64,000 nt of DNA. Origin: RGIG8306 sp964426655 (GTDB lineage: Bacteria > Bacillota > Clostridia > Lachnospirales > Lachnospiraceae). Below, one piece after another: positions 1-7,738 of the stretch. The stretch is taken from the NCBI GenBank assembly GCA_964426655.1, contig CAYRQT010000004.1, positions 53,085-117,084 of the forward strand, in the 5' to 3' direction. The notes under the pieces were generated by a model. That model was not told where the DNA came from and searched no databases. It saw nothing but the letters and a program-made list of their open reading frames with translations. Position 1 is the first letter of the stretch. Each line of letters opens with the position of its first letter. The translations under genes and the position numbers were made by a program.

Positions 1-11
1 TCTGAATGAGA

Positions 12-56
12 AGACCCCCTGTGTGGCAGGTGACTGACACGCAGGGGGTCTTTTTA
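12..56 (+). terminator. Intrinsic terminator of an upstream gene
   Basis: A GACCCCCTG arm at 13-21 pairs with CAGGGGGTC at 42-50 and is followed directly by TTTTT. It should end transcription from a plus-strand gene left of the window. It also lies just beyond the stop codon of the minus-strand GtrA-like gene, but the T-run in that direction is poor. Confidence 0.8.
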
Positions 57-464
57 TGAAGATTTCGGAGAACGAAAAACAAAATACTTGTCATACAGAA
101 ATTCTGTGACCAGGTTTAGCCCCATGGTTAAGGCAAGCACAAGATAACGGGATAGTCCCTGGTCTGTGAGGAACTGCCCCCCTACGGTGGTCAAAGGAGT
201 GAACACGCTGTAATAGGCCAGCACTTTTAGCATGGCAAGGGGAATGTTATTGGCTGCATGAAAGGTAAATTGCCTGTTTAGCGTAAAGTTCCAAAGAACG
301 GAGCAGATCAGGGCAATGAGGTAGCAGGGCCGGTATAGCCAATCTGTCAGCTATGAAAGCAGTGTGAAGGTTAGCGCCTGTATAACCCCGGCCGAAACAG
401 AGAAAAGAGTAAATTTTATGGCCTGGCGCAGGCTCTCCCGGGAAGGGGAGGTTTCTTTTGACAT
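54..464 (-). pseudogene. GtrA-like family membrane protein, interrupted by an in-frame TAG
   Basis: Reading the minus strand from ATG at 464 (AAAGGAG eight bases upstream) gives a 136-codon frame ending at TAA 54-56. It has four hydrophobic segments and GtrA-like motifs such as WNFTLNRQFTF and a C-terminal YDKYFVF. Codon 38 is TAG (351-353), inside the first hydrophobic hairpin, with clear homology on both sides. GtrA proteins are small membrane proteins linked to export or flipping of lipid-linked sugars. The single stop with no other damage suggests a recent nonsense mutation, a sequence error or, less likely, readthrough. The family call is from pattern recognition only. Confidence 0.7.
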
Positions 465-599
465 GGTTAATTCTCCTTTCAAAGTCTCTATTTTCTCAAT
501 ATAGCAGAAAATCCACTGAAAAACAGTCTTTCTTCATTATTCTAGAGAAAAACTATAACCGGCTATCAAATATTGCAATTATTCATAACAGGAAACGAA

Positions 600-608
600 T
601 GCTATGAT
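600..608 (+). promoter_or_regulatory. Possible extended -10 promoter of metNIQ
   Basis: TGC precedes TATGAT (603-608), an extended -10 element, 33 bases before the metN start. No convincing -35 box is seen at 17 bp. No SAM (S-box) riboswitch or T-box pattern was recognised between 465 and 641. Confidence 0.35.
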
Positions 609-641
609 AGCAACTATCCTAAACAAGGAGATGACGCAGCG

Positions 642-1688
642 ATGATAGAGTTAATACATATTAATAAAGACTTTTCATTAGAAAAAACGGAAGTGCATGC
701 TGTCAAAGATGTGAGCCTGACCATTCAGGATGGAGAAATCTTTGGCATCATTGGATTAAGCGGCGCCGGAAAGAGTACTCTGGTGCGATGTATTAACCTG
801 CTGGAAAGACCCACCTCCGGATCAGTACGGTTGGATGGGGAGGACCTGACAGCTCTGAGCAATGCCAGCCTGCGCAGGGAAAGAAAAAAAATCGGGATGA
901 TTTTCCAGCAGTTTAACTTATTTTCCGCAAGAACAGTTTATAAAAATATTGAATATCCTCTTCGACACAGCAAATTGTCTAAGAGTGAGAAAAAAGCAAA
1001 GGTGGAGGAATTGCTCAGGCTGGTAGAGTTGGAAGGCAAAGCCAATGCCTATCCTTCACAGCTAAGTGGAGGACAAAAACAGCGTGTAGCCATTGCCAGA
1101 GCCCTGGCCAGCGATCCTAAAGTGCTTCTTTGCGATGAAGCCACTAGTGCACTGGATCCGCAGACCACCCATTCTATTTTAAAACTTTTAAAGCAGCTTA
1201 ACCAGAAACTAGGGATTACCATCATTCTAATTACCCATGAAATGCAGGTGATTAAAGAGATTTGTGACCGGGTAGCGGTTATGGAGCATGGGCATGTGGT
1301 GGAAAGCGGGGATGTGTTTACTGTATTTGCAAATCCCCAGCAGAAAATTACGGCAGACTTTATTAACACAACTTCCAATTTGTCCCGTATTTATGAGTTG
1401 TTGGAAGATCATGCAGAAATCACCCAGTTAAAACCAGGCCAATGCATTGTAAAGTTCAAATATTTGGTACGCAGTGCTTCTGAAGCGCTGGTGTCCACCA
1501 TTTCCAGACAGTTTCATATTAATGCCAATATCATTTTTGGTAATATCGAACTGATTGGTCAGGAACCGTTAGGCGGTCTGGTGGCCATTCTGGACGGAAA
1601 GCCGGAGGATATAGATGGAGCTCTGGCCTATCTGAAGGAAAAAAATGTAGGTGTGGAGGTGATTAAAGATGATCGGTTGGCTCAGTAA
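642..1688 (+). CDS. metN: Methionine ABC transporter ATP-binding protein MetN
   Basis: This is the ATPase of the MetNIQ importer for methionine and related compounds, acting at the cytoplasmic face. The 348-residue protein has Walker A GLSGAGKST near residue 40, the signature LSGGQKQR, Walker B VLLCDEATSALDP and a switch His in ILITHEM. The C-terminal ~100 residues form a NIL domain, the usual regulatory domain that binds methionine and inhibits transport. ATG 642 is chosen over an upstream TTG at 573 because an AGGAG lies before it and the family starts at MIELI. The 3' end overlaps metI by 20 bases. Confidence 0.95.
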   Translation: MIELIHINKDFSLEKTEVHAVKDVSLTIQDGEIFGIIGLSGAGKSTLVRCINLLERPTSGSVRLDGEDLTALSNASLRRERKKIGMIFQQFNLFSARTVYKNIEYPLRHSKLSKSEKKAKVEELLRLVELEGKANAYPSQLSGGQKQRVAIARALASDPKVLLCDEATSALDPQTTHSILKLLKQLNQKLGITIILITHEMQVIKEICDRVAVMEHGHVVESGDVFTVFANPQQKITADFINTTSNLSRIYELLEDHAEITQLKPGQCIVKFKYLVRSASEALVSTISRQFHINANIIFGNIELIGQEPLGGLVAILDGKPEDIDGALAYLKEKNVGVEVIKDDRLAQ

Positions 1689-2349
1689 ATTATTTCCAAA
1701 TGTTGCAGATAAAAGCGACGCCTTTGTAGAGAGTATATGGCAGACACTTGACATGGTGGTTCGTTCCGGCGTAATTGGTATTCTGCTGGGAGCTGTTTTG
1801 GGAATTGTGCTGGTGGTAACCCATCAAGGCGGAATTTTGGAAAACAAGCCAGTGTACCAGATTTTTGATAAAGTCATTAACTTATTTCGGTCTATTCCTT
1901 TTATTATTCTGCTAACCTTTGTCATGCCCCTGTCCCGCACCATTATGGGAACGGCCATTGGCACGGACGGCGCTATAGTGCCCCTGATCTTCGGAATGGT
2001 GCCCTTCTTTGCAAGACAGATGGAAAGTGCTCTGGCAGAAGTGCCTTCAGGCCTGATTGAGGCGGCTGAGGCTATGGGGGACAGTAAATTGGATATCATT
2101 GTTCAGGTATATTTAAGAGAAAGCATTCCCCAGATTTCCCGGGCAGTGTCCATTACTTTAATCAGTTTAATTGGCCTTACAGCCATGGCGGGCGTGGTAG
2201 GGGCCGGCGGCCTGGGAGATTATGCCATCCGTTACGGACATGACAGAAATCAGACAGATGTTACCTATGCCACCATCATTGTATTGGTGTTGATGGTGAG
2301 CGTAATTCAGATTATCGGCAACTGGGTAGCCAAAAGAAATACCCATTAA
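1669..2349 (+). CDS. metI: Methionine ABC transporter permease MetI
   Basis: The inner-membrane permease of MetNIQ, 226 residues with about five hydrophobic spans. The binding-protein-dependent permease EAA loop is visible as EAAEAMGDSKLDIIVQVYLRE around residues 130-148; it docks on the MetN ATPase. The start overlaps the end of metN by 20 bases, so translation is probably coupled. Length and order match the metN-metI-metQ operon of Firmicutes. Confidence 0.95.
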   Translation: MIGWLSKLFPNVADKSDAFVESIWQTLDMVVRSGVIGILLGAVLGIVLVVTHQGGILENKPVYQIFDKVINLFRSIPFIILLTFVMPLSRTIMGTAIGTDGAIVPLIFGMVPFFARQMESALAEVPSGLIEAAEAMGDSKLDIIVQVYLRESIPQISRAVSITLISLIGLTAMAGVVGAGGLGDYAIRYGHDRNQTDVTYATIIVLVLMVSVIQIIGNWVAKRNTH

Positions 2350-2369
2350 AAACAGGAGGAGAGTATATT

Positions 2370-3230
2370 ATGAAAAGAGGAAAACATTTATTAGCAATAG
2401 GATTGTTGGCGGCAGGGGTTGTACTGGCTTTAGGCGCCTGCAAAAAATCTGAAGAGAGCAGCAGTGATACCACCACAGTGAAGTTGGGAGTCGTGGGCTC
2501 TGTATACGAGGAACTTTGGGCTCCGGCCAAGGAACAACTGGCGGAGGAAGGTATAAATCTGGAAATTGTACAGTTTTCTGATTACACTACACCCAATAAT
2601 GCTTTGAACAGCGGAGAAATCGATCTGAACGCATTCCAGCATCAGATTTATCTGGACACAGAGGTGGCAAGTTATGGATATGAAATTGAAACCATCGGCT
2701 ATACCTTTATTATTCCTTTGAACCTGTATTCCGAAAAGGTCACATCTGTATCAGAAATTCAGGATGGAGATACCATTGCCATTCCCAATGATGTGACAAA
2801 TGGTGGAAGAGCCTTGAAGGTTCTGGAGGCAGCAGGCTTGATTACACTGAAAGATGATGCTGATTTCAGCCCCACCATTGATGATATCGAGACCTATAAT
2901 GTACAGATTGAGATAAAAGAGCTGGCCGCTAATACCATTCCGTCCACTCTAAGTGATGTTACGGCTGCTATTGTAAACGGGAACTATGCTTTGGACTTTG
3001 GATTAAAGACGTCTGACGCTATTTTTGCGGACAGTAGCCTGGATGAAACAAAATATTGGAATCTGATTGCAGCAAGATCTGCAGATCTGGAGGATGCAGA
3101 TAAGGTGGAAGTGTATCGTAAAGTGGTAGAGGCTTTTCAGACAGATGCCACCGAGAAAGTCTTTAATGATAGCTATGGCGGATATTTTATTAAAGTAGGC
3201 TGGGATACAGATTTTTTGGCAGATAAATAA
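2370..3230 (+). CDS. metQ: Methionine-binding lipoprotein MetQ (NlpA family)
   Basis: The extracellular substrate-binding lipoprotein of MetNIQ, 286 residues. The N-terminus has a basic and hydrophobic signal peptide ending in the lipobox LGAC, so Cys24 is the predicted lipidated residue, followed by a Ser-rich tether. NLPA-family motifs are visible (ALNSGEIDLNAFQHQIYLD, AIPNDVTNGGRAL). AGGAGG lies 8 bases before the ATG. Substrate specificity (L-methionine, D-methionine or a hydroxy or keto analogue) cannot be read from sequence. Confidence 0.94.
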   Translation: MKRGKHLLAIGLLAAGVVLALGACKKSEESSSDTTTVKLGVVGSVYEELWAPAKEQLAEEGINLEIVQFSDYTTPNNALNSGEIDLNAFQHQIYLDTEVASYGYEIETIGYTFIIPLNLYSEKVTSVSEIQDGDTIAIPNDVTNGGRALKVLEAAGLITLKDDADFSPTIDDIETYNVQIEIKELAANTIPSTLSDVTAAIVNGNYALDFGLKTSDAIFADSSLDETKYWNLIAARSADLEDADKVEVYRKVVEAFQTDATEKVFNDSYGGYFIKVGWDTDFLADK

Positions 3231-3243
3231 GGAAGTGATGAGA

Positions 3244-4620
3244 ATGGGCGAAGTCTTGAAATTACGGCAGCTGGTGGCCGATGAGACCCGGGTTTGGACA
3301 ACTGTGCCCCCAGAGTATCAGAGTGATACCCTGGGGAGGCTGCAGGGGGACGCCCGGGCTGTTCTCTTTCCCATCAGCTCAGAGGAAGTATCAAATATTA
3401 TGAAATGGGCGTATGCCCATAATGTGCCGGTAACCGCCAGAGGGGCAGGCACCAATCTGGTGGGTTCCACTGTGCCTGCTAAAGGGGCTTTGGTGCTGGA
3501 TCTTCATTTGATGAATCAAATTCTGGAACTGGATGAAGAGACCATGACTGCCACAGTCATGGCCGGAACGGTGCTACAGGACTTTCAGGCATATGTAGAA
3601 GCCAGAGGATGGTTCTATCCACCAGATCCGGGAGAAAAGCTGGCCACTTTAGGCGGGAACATCAGTACCAATGCAGGTGGTATGCGGGCAGTCAAATATG
3701 GCGTGACCAGGGATTATGTGCGGGCTTTGGAGGTGGTGCTTGCAGACGGAACAATTCTTCAGCTGGGTAGTAAAAACATTAAGGACAGCTCCGGGCTGGC
3801 GCTTAAGCAGCTGCTGATTGGGGCTGAAGGGACCCTTGGCATTATTACAAAGGCTACACTGAAACTGGTGCCCAAACCGGAAACCATGTTTACAGTAGTG
3901 GTTCCGTTTGCTTCTCTCTCTGAGGGCATACAATGTGTGCTGAAAGTCCTGAGGGAAAATGCCCATCCTACAGCAGTAGAGTTCGTGGAACGAAAAGTCA
4001 TCCGGTTGGGGGAGGATTTTTTGCACCTGCAATTTCCCTACCCGCAGGCAGATGCCTATATCCTGCTTTCTTTTGATGGCACGGTGGATGAAGTGGAGGA
4101 AAACAGTAGGCGATTGGAAAAGGTGGTGCTGCAGAATCGCGCACTGGATTACATACGACTGGATAATCCGGAAGAGTTGCAAACCGTCTGGAAGATTCGT
4201 GGAGCACTTGTTAAGGCAGTAGAGCATGTTTCGGAGCAGGAACCCATTGACATTGTAGTGCCCATTAATCAGACGGCCAGATTCATTCAGTTCGTCAATG
4301 GCCTGGAAGAGGAAACAGGGGTGCAGATGGTGAGCTTTGGCCATGCAGGAGATGGGAATGTCCATCTGTGCGTGGTAAGGGGAAAGCGCTCAGACGCAGA
4401 ATGGGAAGAAGCATTGGATCTGGTAATGCCAAAATTGTATGAAAAAGCCTACGCATTGGGGGGACTGACCTCTGGGGAGCATGGCATTGGACTGGCTAAA
4501 AAGCCTTATTTTCTAACCCATACCCCAAAGGAAAATCTGGCATTGATGCGGCAGATCAAAAAGGCATGGGATCCAAAAGAAATTCTCAATCCAGGACAAT
4601 CCTATCTGGCAAAGGAGTAA
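3244..4620 (+). CDS. FAD-binding 2-hydroxyacid dehydrogenase (GlcD/D-lactate dehydrogenase-like)
   Basis: A 458-residue flavoprotein of the GlcD/D-lactate dehydrogenase family, which oxidises 2-hydroxyacids to 2-ketoacids. The N-terminal PCMH FAD domain shows TARGAGTNLVGS and the diphosphate loop TLGGNISTNAGGMRAVKYG; the C-terminal cap has GHAGDGNVHL, the His cluster typical of the family, and SGEHGIG. ATG 3244 is chosen because GGAAG sits 8 bases upstream; GTG 3235 and ATG 3238 overlap that site. It follows metQ by 13 bases and precedes an aminotransferase by 3 bases, so the substrate may be a 2-hydroxyacid related to methionine. This link is inferred from context; lactate or glycolate remain possible. 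Confidence 0.88.
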   Translation: MGEVLKLRQLVADETRVWTTVPPEYQSDTLGRLQGDARAVLFPISSEEVSNIMKWAYAHNVPVTARGAGTNLVGSTVPAKGALVLDLHLMNQILELDEETMTATVMAGTVLQDFQAYVEARGWFYPPDPGEKLATLGGNISTNAGGMRAVKYGVTRDYVRALEVVLADGTILQLGSKNIKDSSGLALKQLLIGAEGTLGIITKATLKLVPKPETMFTVVVPFASLSEGIQCVLKVLRENAHPTAVEFVERKVIRLGEDFLHLQFPYPQADAYILLSFDGTVDEVEENSRRLEKVVLQNRALDYIRLDNPEELQTVWKIRGALVKAVEHVSEQEPIDIVVPINQTARFIQFVNGLEEETGVQMVSFGHAGDGNVHLCVVRGKRSDAEWEEALDLVMPKLYEKAYALGGLTSGEHGIGLAKKPYFLTHTPKENLALMRQIKKAWDPKEILNPGQSYLAKE

Positions 4621-4623
4621 GGA

Positions 4624-5784
4624 ATGAAACCGTTAAGTGAACGTACCGCAGATTTTACAGATTCTGTTATCCGGAGAATGACCCGGATATCCAATAAATA
4701 TGGTGCCATTAATCTATCTCAGGGCTTTCCGGATTTTGATCCCCCCAAAGCCCTTACAGATCGACTGGCAGAAGTGGCAAAGGAGGGCCCCCATCAGTAC
4801 GCCATCACCTGGGGCGCACAGAATTTCCGAGAGGCTCTTGCCAGGAAGCAGTTCCATTTTTCAGGGCATTCTGTAAATCCGGATACAGAAATTGTGGTGA
4901 CCTGCGGCAGTACGGAAGCCATGATGGCGGCCATGATGACAGTGGTTAATCCAGGGGATAAAGTGGCTATTTTTTCCCCTTTTTATGAAAACTACGGAGC
5001 GGACACCATCCTATCCGGTGCCGAACCCCTTTATATACCTTTGGTCCCCCCCACCTTTTCTTTTGATCCGGAAAAAGTAGAAGATGCCTTTCGCCAGGGT
5101 GCCAAGGCCATTGTGATCTGTAACCCTTCTAATCCCTGCGGAAAGGTATTTACCAGGGAAGAGTTGCAGGTTATTGCAGATTTGGTAATTCGATATGATG
5201 CTTATGCCATTACGGATGAAGTGTATGAGCACATCATTTATGCTCCTCACAGACATACCTATCTGGCAACATTGCCTGGTATGTGGGAGAGGACCATCAC
5301 CTGTAATTCCCTTTCTAAAACCTATTCTATTACCGGGTGGCGTCTGGGATATGTCATTGGGCCAGAGCCAATTATGGAGAGAGTAAAGAAGGTGCATGAT
5401 TTTCTTACTGTGGGGGCGGCAGCTCCTCTGATGGAAGCGGCGGTGACGGGCCTTCGATTTGAAGCGTCGTACTATGAGGAACTACAGGCACATTATACCC
5501 ACATGCGGGATATATTCATTGATGGGTTGAGGGACCTGGGTTTTTCCTTTACAGAGCCGGAAGGGGCCTATTATGTGCTGGTAGATATTTCCGAATATGG
5601 ATACAAAAGTGATTTGAAGTTCTGTGAAGATCTGGCTGAAAAAGTAGGAGTGGGAGCTGTTCCGGGCTCTAGTTTCTTCAAGGAGGAGATCAATCATCTG
5701 ATTCGATTCCATTTTGCTAAAAAGGATGATACCCTGAGGGGGGCATTGGACCGATTGGCAGATATGCATATTCTGAAAAAATAA
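4624..5784 (+). CDS. PLP-dependent aminotransferase, class I/II
   Basis: A fold-type I aminotransferase of 386 residues. Visible PLP residues are the NPSNPCG motif near 167-173, D198 and Y201 in TDEVYEH, the Schiff-base lysine K232 in SLSKTYSITGWRLG and R240. It resembles the PatA, kynurenine/methionine aminotransferase and MtnE-like subgroups. The start lies 3 bases after the 2-hydroxyacid dehydrogenase stop. The pair could convert a 2-hydroxyacid to a 2-ketoacid and then an amino acid. Given the metNIQ context, 2-keto-4-methylthiobutyrate is a reasonable guess, not a demonstrated substrate. Confidence 0.9.
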   Translation: MKPLSERTADFTDSVIRRMTRISNKYGAINLSQGFPDFDPPKALTDRLAEVAKEGPHQYAITWGAQNFREALARKQFHFSGHSVNPDTEIVVTCGSTEAMMAAMMTVVNPGDKVAIFSPFYENYGADTILSGAEPLYIPLVPPTFSFDPEKVEDAFRQGAKAIVICNPSNPCGKVFTREELQVIADLVIRYDAYAITDEVYEHIIYAPHRHTYLATLPGMWERTITCNSLSKTYSITGWRLGYVIGPEPIMERVKKVHDFLTVGAAAPLMEAAVTGLRFEASYYEELQAHYTHMRDIFIDGLRDLGFSFTEPEGAYYVLVDISEYGYKSDLKFCEDLAEKVGVGAVPGSSFFKEEINHLIRFHFAKKDDTLRGALDRLADMHILKK

Positions 5785-5802
5785 TACATATTTTCAGAAA
5801 AA

Positions 5803-5855
5803 ACCGGCCTTCCAAAGACAGTGTAAACATGTCTTGGGGAGGCCGGTCATATTTT
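5803..5855 (+). terminator. Terminator after the met-aminotransferase operon
   Basis: ACCGGCCTTCCAAAGACA (5803-5820) pairs with its near-perfect complement at 5830-5847, followed by CATATTTT. A second inverted repeat, TTCTGAAAA at 5771-5779 with TTTTCAGAA at 5791-5799, overlaps the end of the aminotransferase gene. The T-run is short but the stem is long. Confidence 0.7.
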
Positions 5856-5903
5856 AGGAAAAATCATTGGAAAATATGCTTTCTGAAGGGGGGGAAGATA
5901 TCG

Positions 5904-5909
5904 TATAAT
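5904..5909 (+). promoter_or_regulatory. -10 box of a promoter for the HPr gene
   Basis: A consensus TATAAT lies 36 bases before the start codon, with a poor -35 candidate (TTCTGA, 5881-5886) at 17-bp spacing. Confidence 0.5.
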
Positions 5910-5944
5910 GGAGATATAAAGATATAGGGAAAGGAGACTTTCGT

Positions 5945-6211
5945 ATGCTGCGTTGTGAAATATGCATTGCATTTTCGGGGGGGCTACATGCAAGACCGGC
6001 ATCACGCCTGATGGAAATCTGCAGTGCCTATGATGCCAGAATCTGCTTCATCAAAGGGGATTTGACAGTAAATCCCAAAAGTGTGCTGAATCTGATGGCC
6101 ATGGAGGCGGGAATGGGCACCAGGCTGATGCTGGAGGTGTCGGGCAAAGAAGAAACTGCAGCAATGGGGGCGTTACAGGCTTTTTTTTCCGGCGATGGCA
6201 GCAGGCGATAA
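5945..6211 (+). CDS. HPr family phosphocarrier protein
   Basis: An 88-residue HPr-like protein. HPr carries phosphate from Enzyme I to PTS permeases via His15 and, in Firmicutes, is phosphorylated on Ser46 by HPr kinase for catabolite control. Both positions are present: His15 in GGLHARPAS and Ser46 in NPKSVLNLMAM. AAAGGAG lies 8 bases before the ATG. It is monocistronic, with no PTS genes nearby, and its last 39 bases overlap the 3' end of the convergent pyridoxal kinase gene. The divergent N-terminus (two Cys before His15) leaves open a specialised HPr paralogue. Confidence 0.85.
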   Translation: MLRCEICIAFSGGLHARPASRLMEICSAYDARICFIKGDLTVNPKSVLNLMAMEAGMGTRLMLEVSGKEETAAMGALQAFFSGDGSRR

Positions 6212-7063
6212 TTGATAAAGCAATCGTTCAAAACAAACGCCTTCGGAAGAAGGAATGTGAGCAGCAATACTGGCCTGTATACATTGGCTGACAAAATGAG
6301 AAGCCTGCCATACCGAGTCGGAAAAAGGAACGTCCCGGAGAGCATTGGCGGCAATGATGGAAGAAAAGATATCCCCGGTCCCGGGGCGCTCTTTCCCCAC
6401 CCTGGGCTCACATAGAAGCTGTCCGGGTGAACCGGCTGATGTGACAAAATTGGCCACATAGGCATCTCCGCTTTCCACATGAGGAATGCCGGTTATGGCC
6501 AGAGCGGAATGGGGATTGCCCATTGTTGTCAGCAGAAAGGATGCCATTTCCTCCAGCTTTTCCAAAGAAGGTGCCTCACCAGAATAAGGCAGTCCTGTGA
6601 GAAAACAGGCCTCCGTTAAATTGGGTGTCAGAATATCTGCATGGGAAACCAGACGGGACATCTGCTTCCTCATTTCTTCCGTATAGGTGCTGTAGAGCCT
6701 GCCGTGATCCCCCATGACCGGATCCAAAATTACTTTGGTCTGAGGGCCTTTGAATCGGGAAAGAAATTGTTCCACTAACTGTATCTGGGCAGAAGAGCCT
6801 AAAAAACCAATAAGAATCCCGTCAAACGTCAGATGAAGTTTTTCCCAGATTTCCATATAGGGAGCCATTCTGTCCGTATAGTCATCAAAAAAATAGTAGG
6901 GGAATTCCGTGTGATTGGACAAAATGGCGGTAGGAAGAGGGCAGCCCTGTACTTCCATAATAGAAACAATGGGCATGGCCACTGTCAGGGAGCATCGACC
7001 ATAGCCGGAGAGATCATTGATTATAGCCAGACGTTTAGGGGCGGTATGGGGGAAAGCTTTCAT
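6173..7063 (-). CDS. pdxY: Pyridoxal/pyridoxamine kinase
   Basis: A ribokinase-fold vitamin B6 kinase of 296 residues that makes pyridoxal phosphate from imported vitamers. Family motifs visible are DLSGYGRCSL near residue 18, ILDPVMGDHG near residue 120, LTPNLTEACFLTG near 149 and GTGDIFSS near 230, the anion-hole and catalytic Asp region. GAGGTG precedes the ATG. It lies 13 bases downstream of an ECF S-component gene, which supports a B6 uptake and phosphorylation pair. The symbol pdxY is by similarity; pdxK is an equal alternative. Confidence 0.88.
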   Translation of the reverse strand: MKAFPHTAPKRLAIINDLSGYGRCSLTVAMPIVSIMEVQGCPLPTAILSNHTEFPYYFFDDYTDRMAPYMEIWEKLHLTFDGILIGFLGSSAQIQLVEQFLSRFKGPQTKVILDPVMGDHGRLYSTYTEEMRKQMSRLVSHADILTPNLTEACFLTGLPYSGEAPSLEKLEEMASFLLTTMGNPHSALAITGIPHVESGDAYVANFVTSAGSPGQLLCEPRVGKERPGTGDIFSSIIAANALRDVPFSDSVWQASHFVSQCIQASIAAHIPSSEGVCFERLLYQLSPAAIAGKKSL

Positions 7064-7076
7064 GAGGCACCTCGTA

Positions 7077-7580
7077 TCAGGATAATTTTAATGCAGATTT
7101 TATTTTGCCATGCAGGGGATACAAAAGAGCGAACAAGATCCCGTTGGCGGCCATTTCCGCCAGGAGCCCCGGTACCTGAGCCAGACCGGCGCCAAGGCTT
7201 CCATATAAAATGGCTCCAGTAAAGGTGTATCCTACTACTGGTACGAGCAGGGCAATTGCAGCTGAAGGAATCAGCATCCACAAATTAGCGGTATGAATCA
7301 AACGGCGCAGAACCATAAACAGGAGGGGCATGCAGCCCTTGATCAGCAGGGTGGGAATAGCCCAAATCGGATATCCGGATGCCAGGTCAGCCAGAGCAGA
7401 ACCAATGCCGCCTGCAAGTGCAGCCTGTGGCATGGAAAGAAACAGGCAGGAGAATAAAATCAACCCATTGCCTGGGTTGACATAGCCTAGGGGAATGGGA
7501 ATCTGAATATATCTGGTGGTCAGAAATATAACAGCTGCAAAAAGAGCCGTACGGGTGAGTTGCTCGGTGTTGCTTTTCAT
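7077..7580 (-). CDS. ECF transporter S component, probably for vitamin B6
   Basis: A 167-residue integral membrane protein with about six hydrophobic segments and the S-component pattern RTALFAAVIFLTT near the N-terminus followed by GNGLILFSCLFLS. S components bind a vitamin and work with a shared EcfT-EcfA module, which is not in this window. ATG 7580 is chosen over ATG 7610 because AAGGAGG sits 6 bases before it. Its position just upstream of the pyridoxal kinase gene, in the same direction, suggests a pyridoxine-type substrate (PdxU-like). That assignment is inference. Confidence 0.82.
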   Translation of the reverse strand: MKSNTEQLTRTALFAAVIFLTTRYIQIPIPLGYVNPGNGLILFSCLFLSMPQAALAGGIGSALADLASGYPIWAIPTLLIKGCMPLLFMVLRRLIHTANLWMLIPSAAIALLVPVVGYTFTGAILYGSLGAGLAQVPGLLAEMAANGILFALLYPLHGKIKSALKLS

Positions 7581-7681
7581 ACATAACCTCCTTGGAATTT
7601 GGTTATACATGTCATATCACGCAAGTGGTATTTATAAAAGTACCAATATAGAATATTATGGGCATACCAATTAAAAGCGGG

Positions 7682-7710
7682 TTGCTTTTGGAAATAATGT
7701 CCAGTATAAT
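7682..7710 (+). promoter_or_regulatory. Promoter of the degV gene
   Basis: TTGCTT (7682-7687), a 17-bp spacer and TATAAT (7705-7710). The start codon follows 28 bases later. Confidence 0.7.
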
Positions 7711-7738
7711 GGGCATAAGATTATTTTGGGAGGTAAAT

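Noticed and set aside
465..641. SAM riboswitch or T-box before metN
   Set aside because: No conserved S-box or T-box core sequence and no terminator were found in this short region.
3649..4365. 238-codon minus-strand ORF inside the 2-hydroxyacid dehydrogenase gene
   Set aside because: It is an antisense shadow; the plus-strand protein is a well-conserved flavoprotein across the whole stretch.
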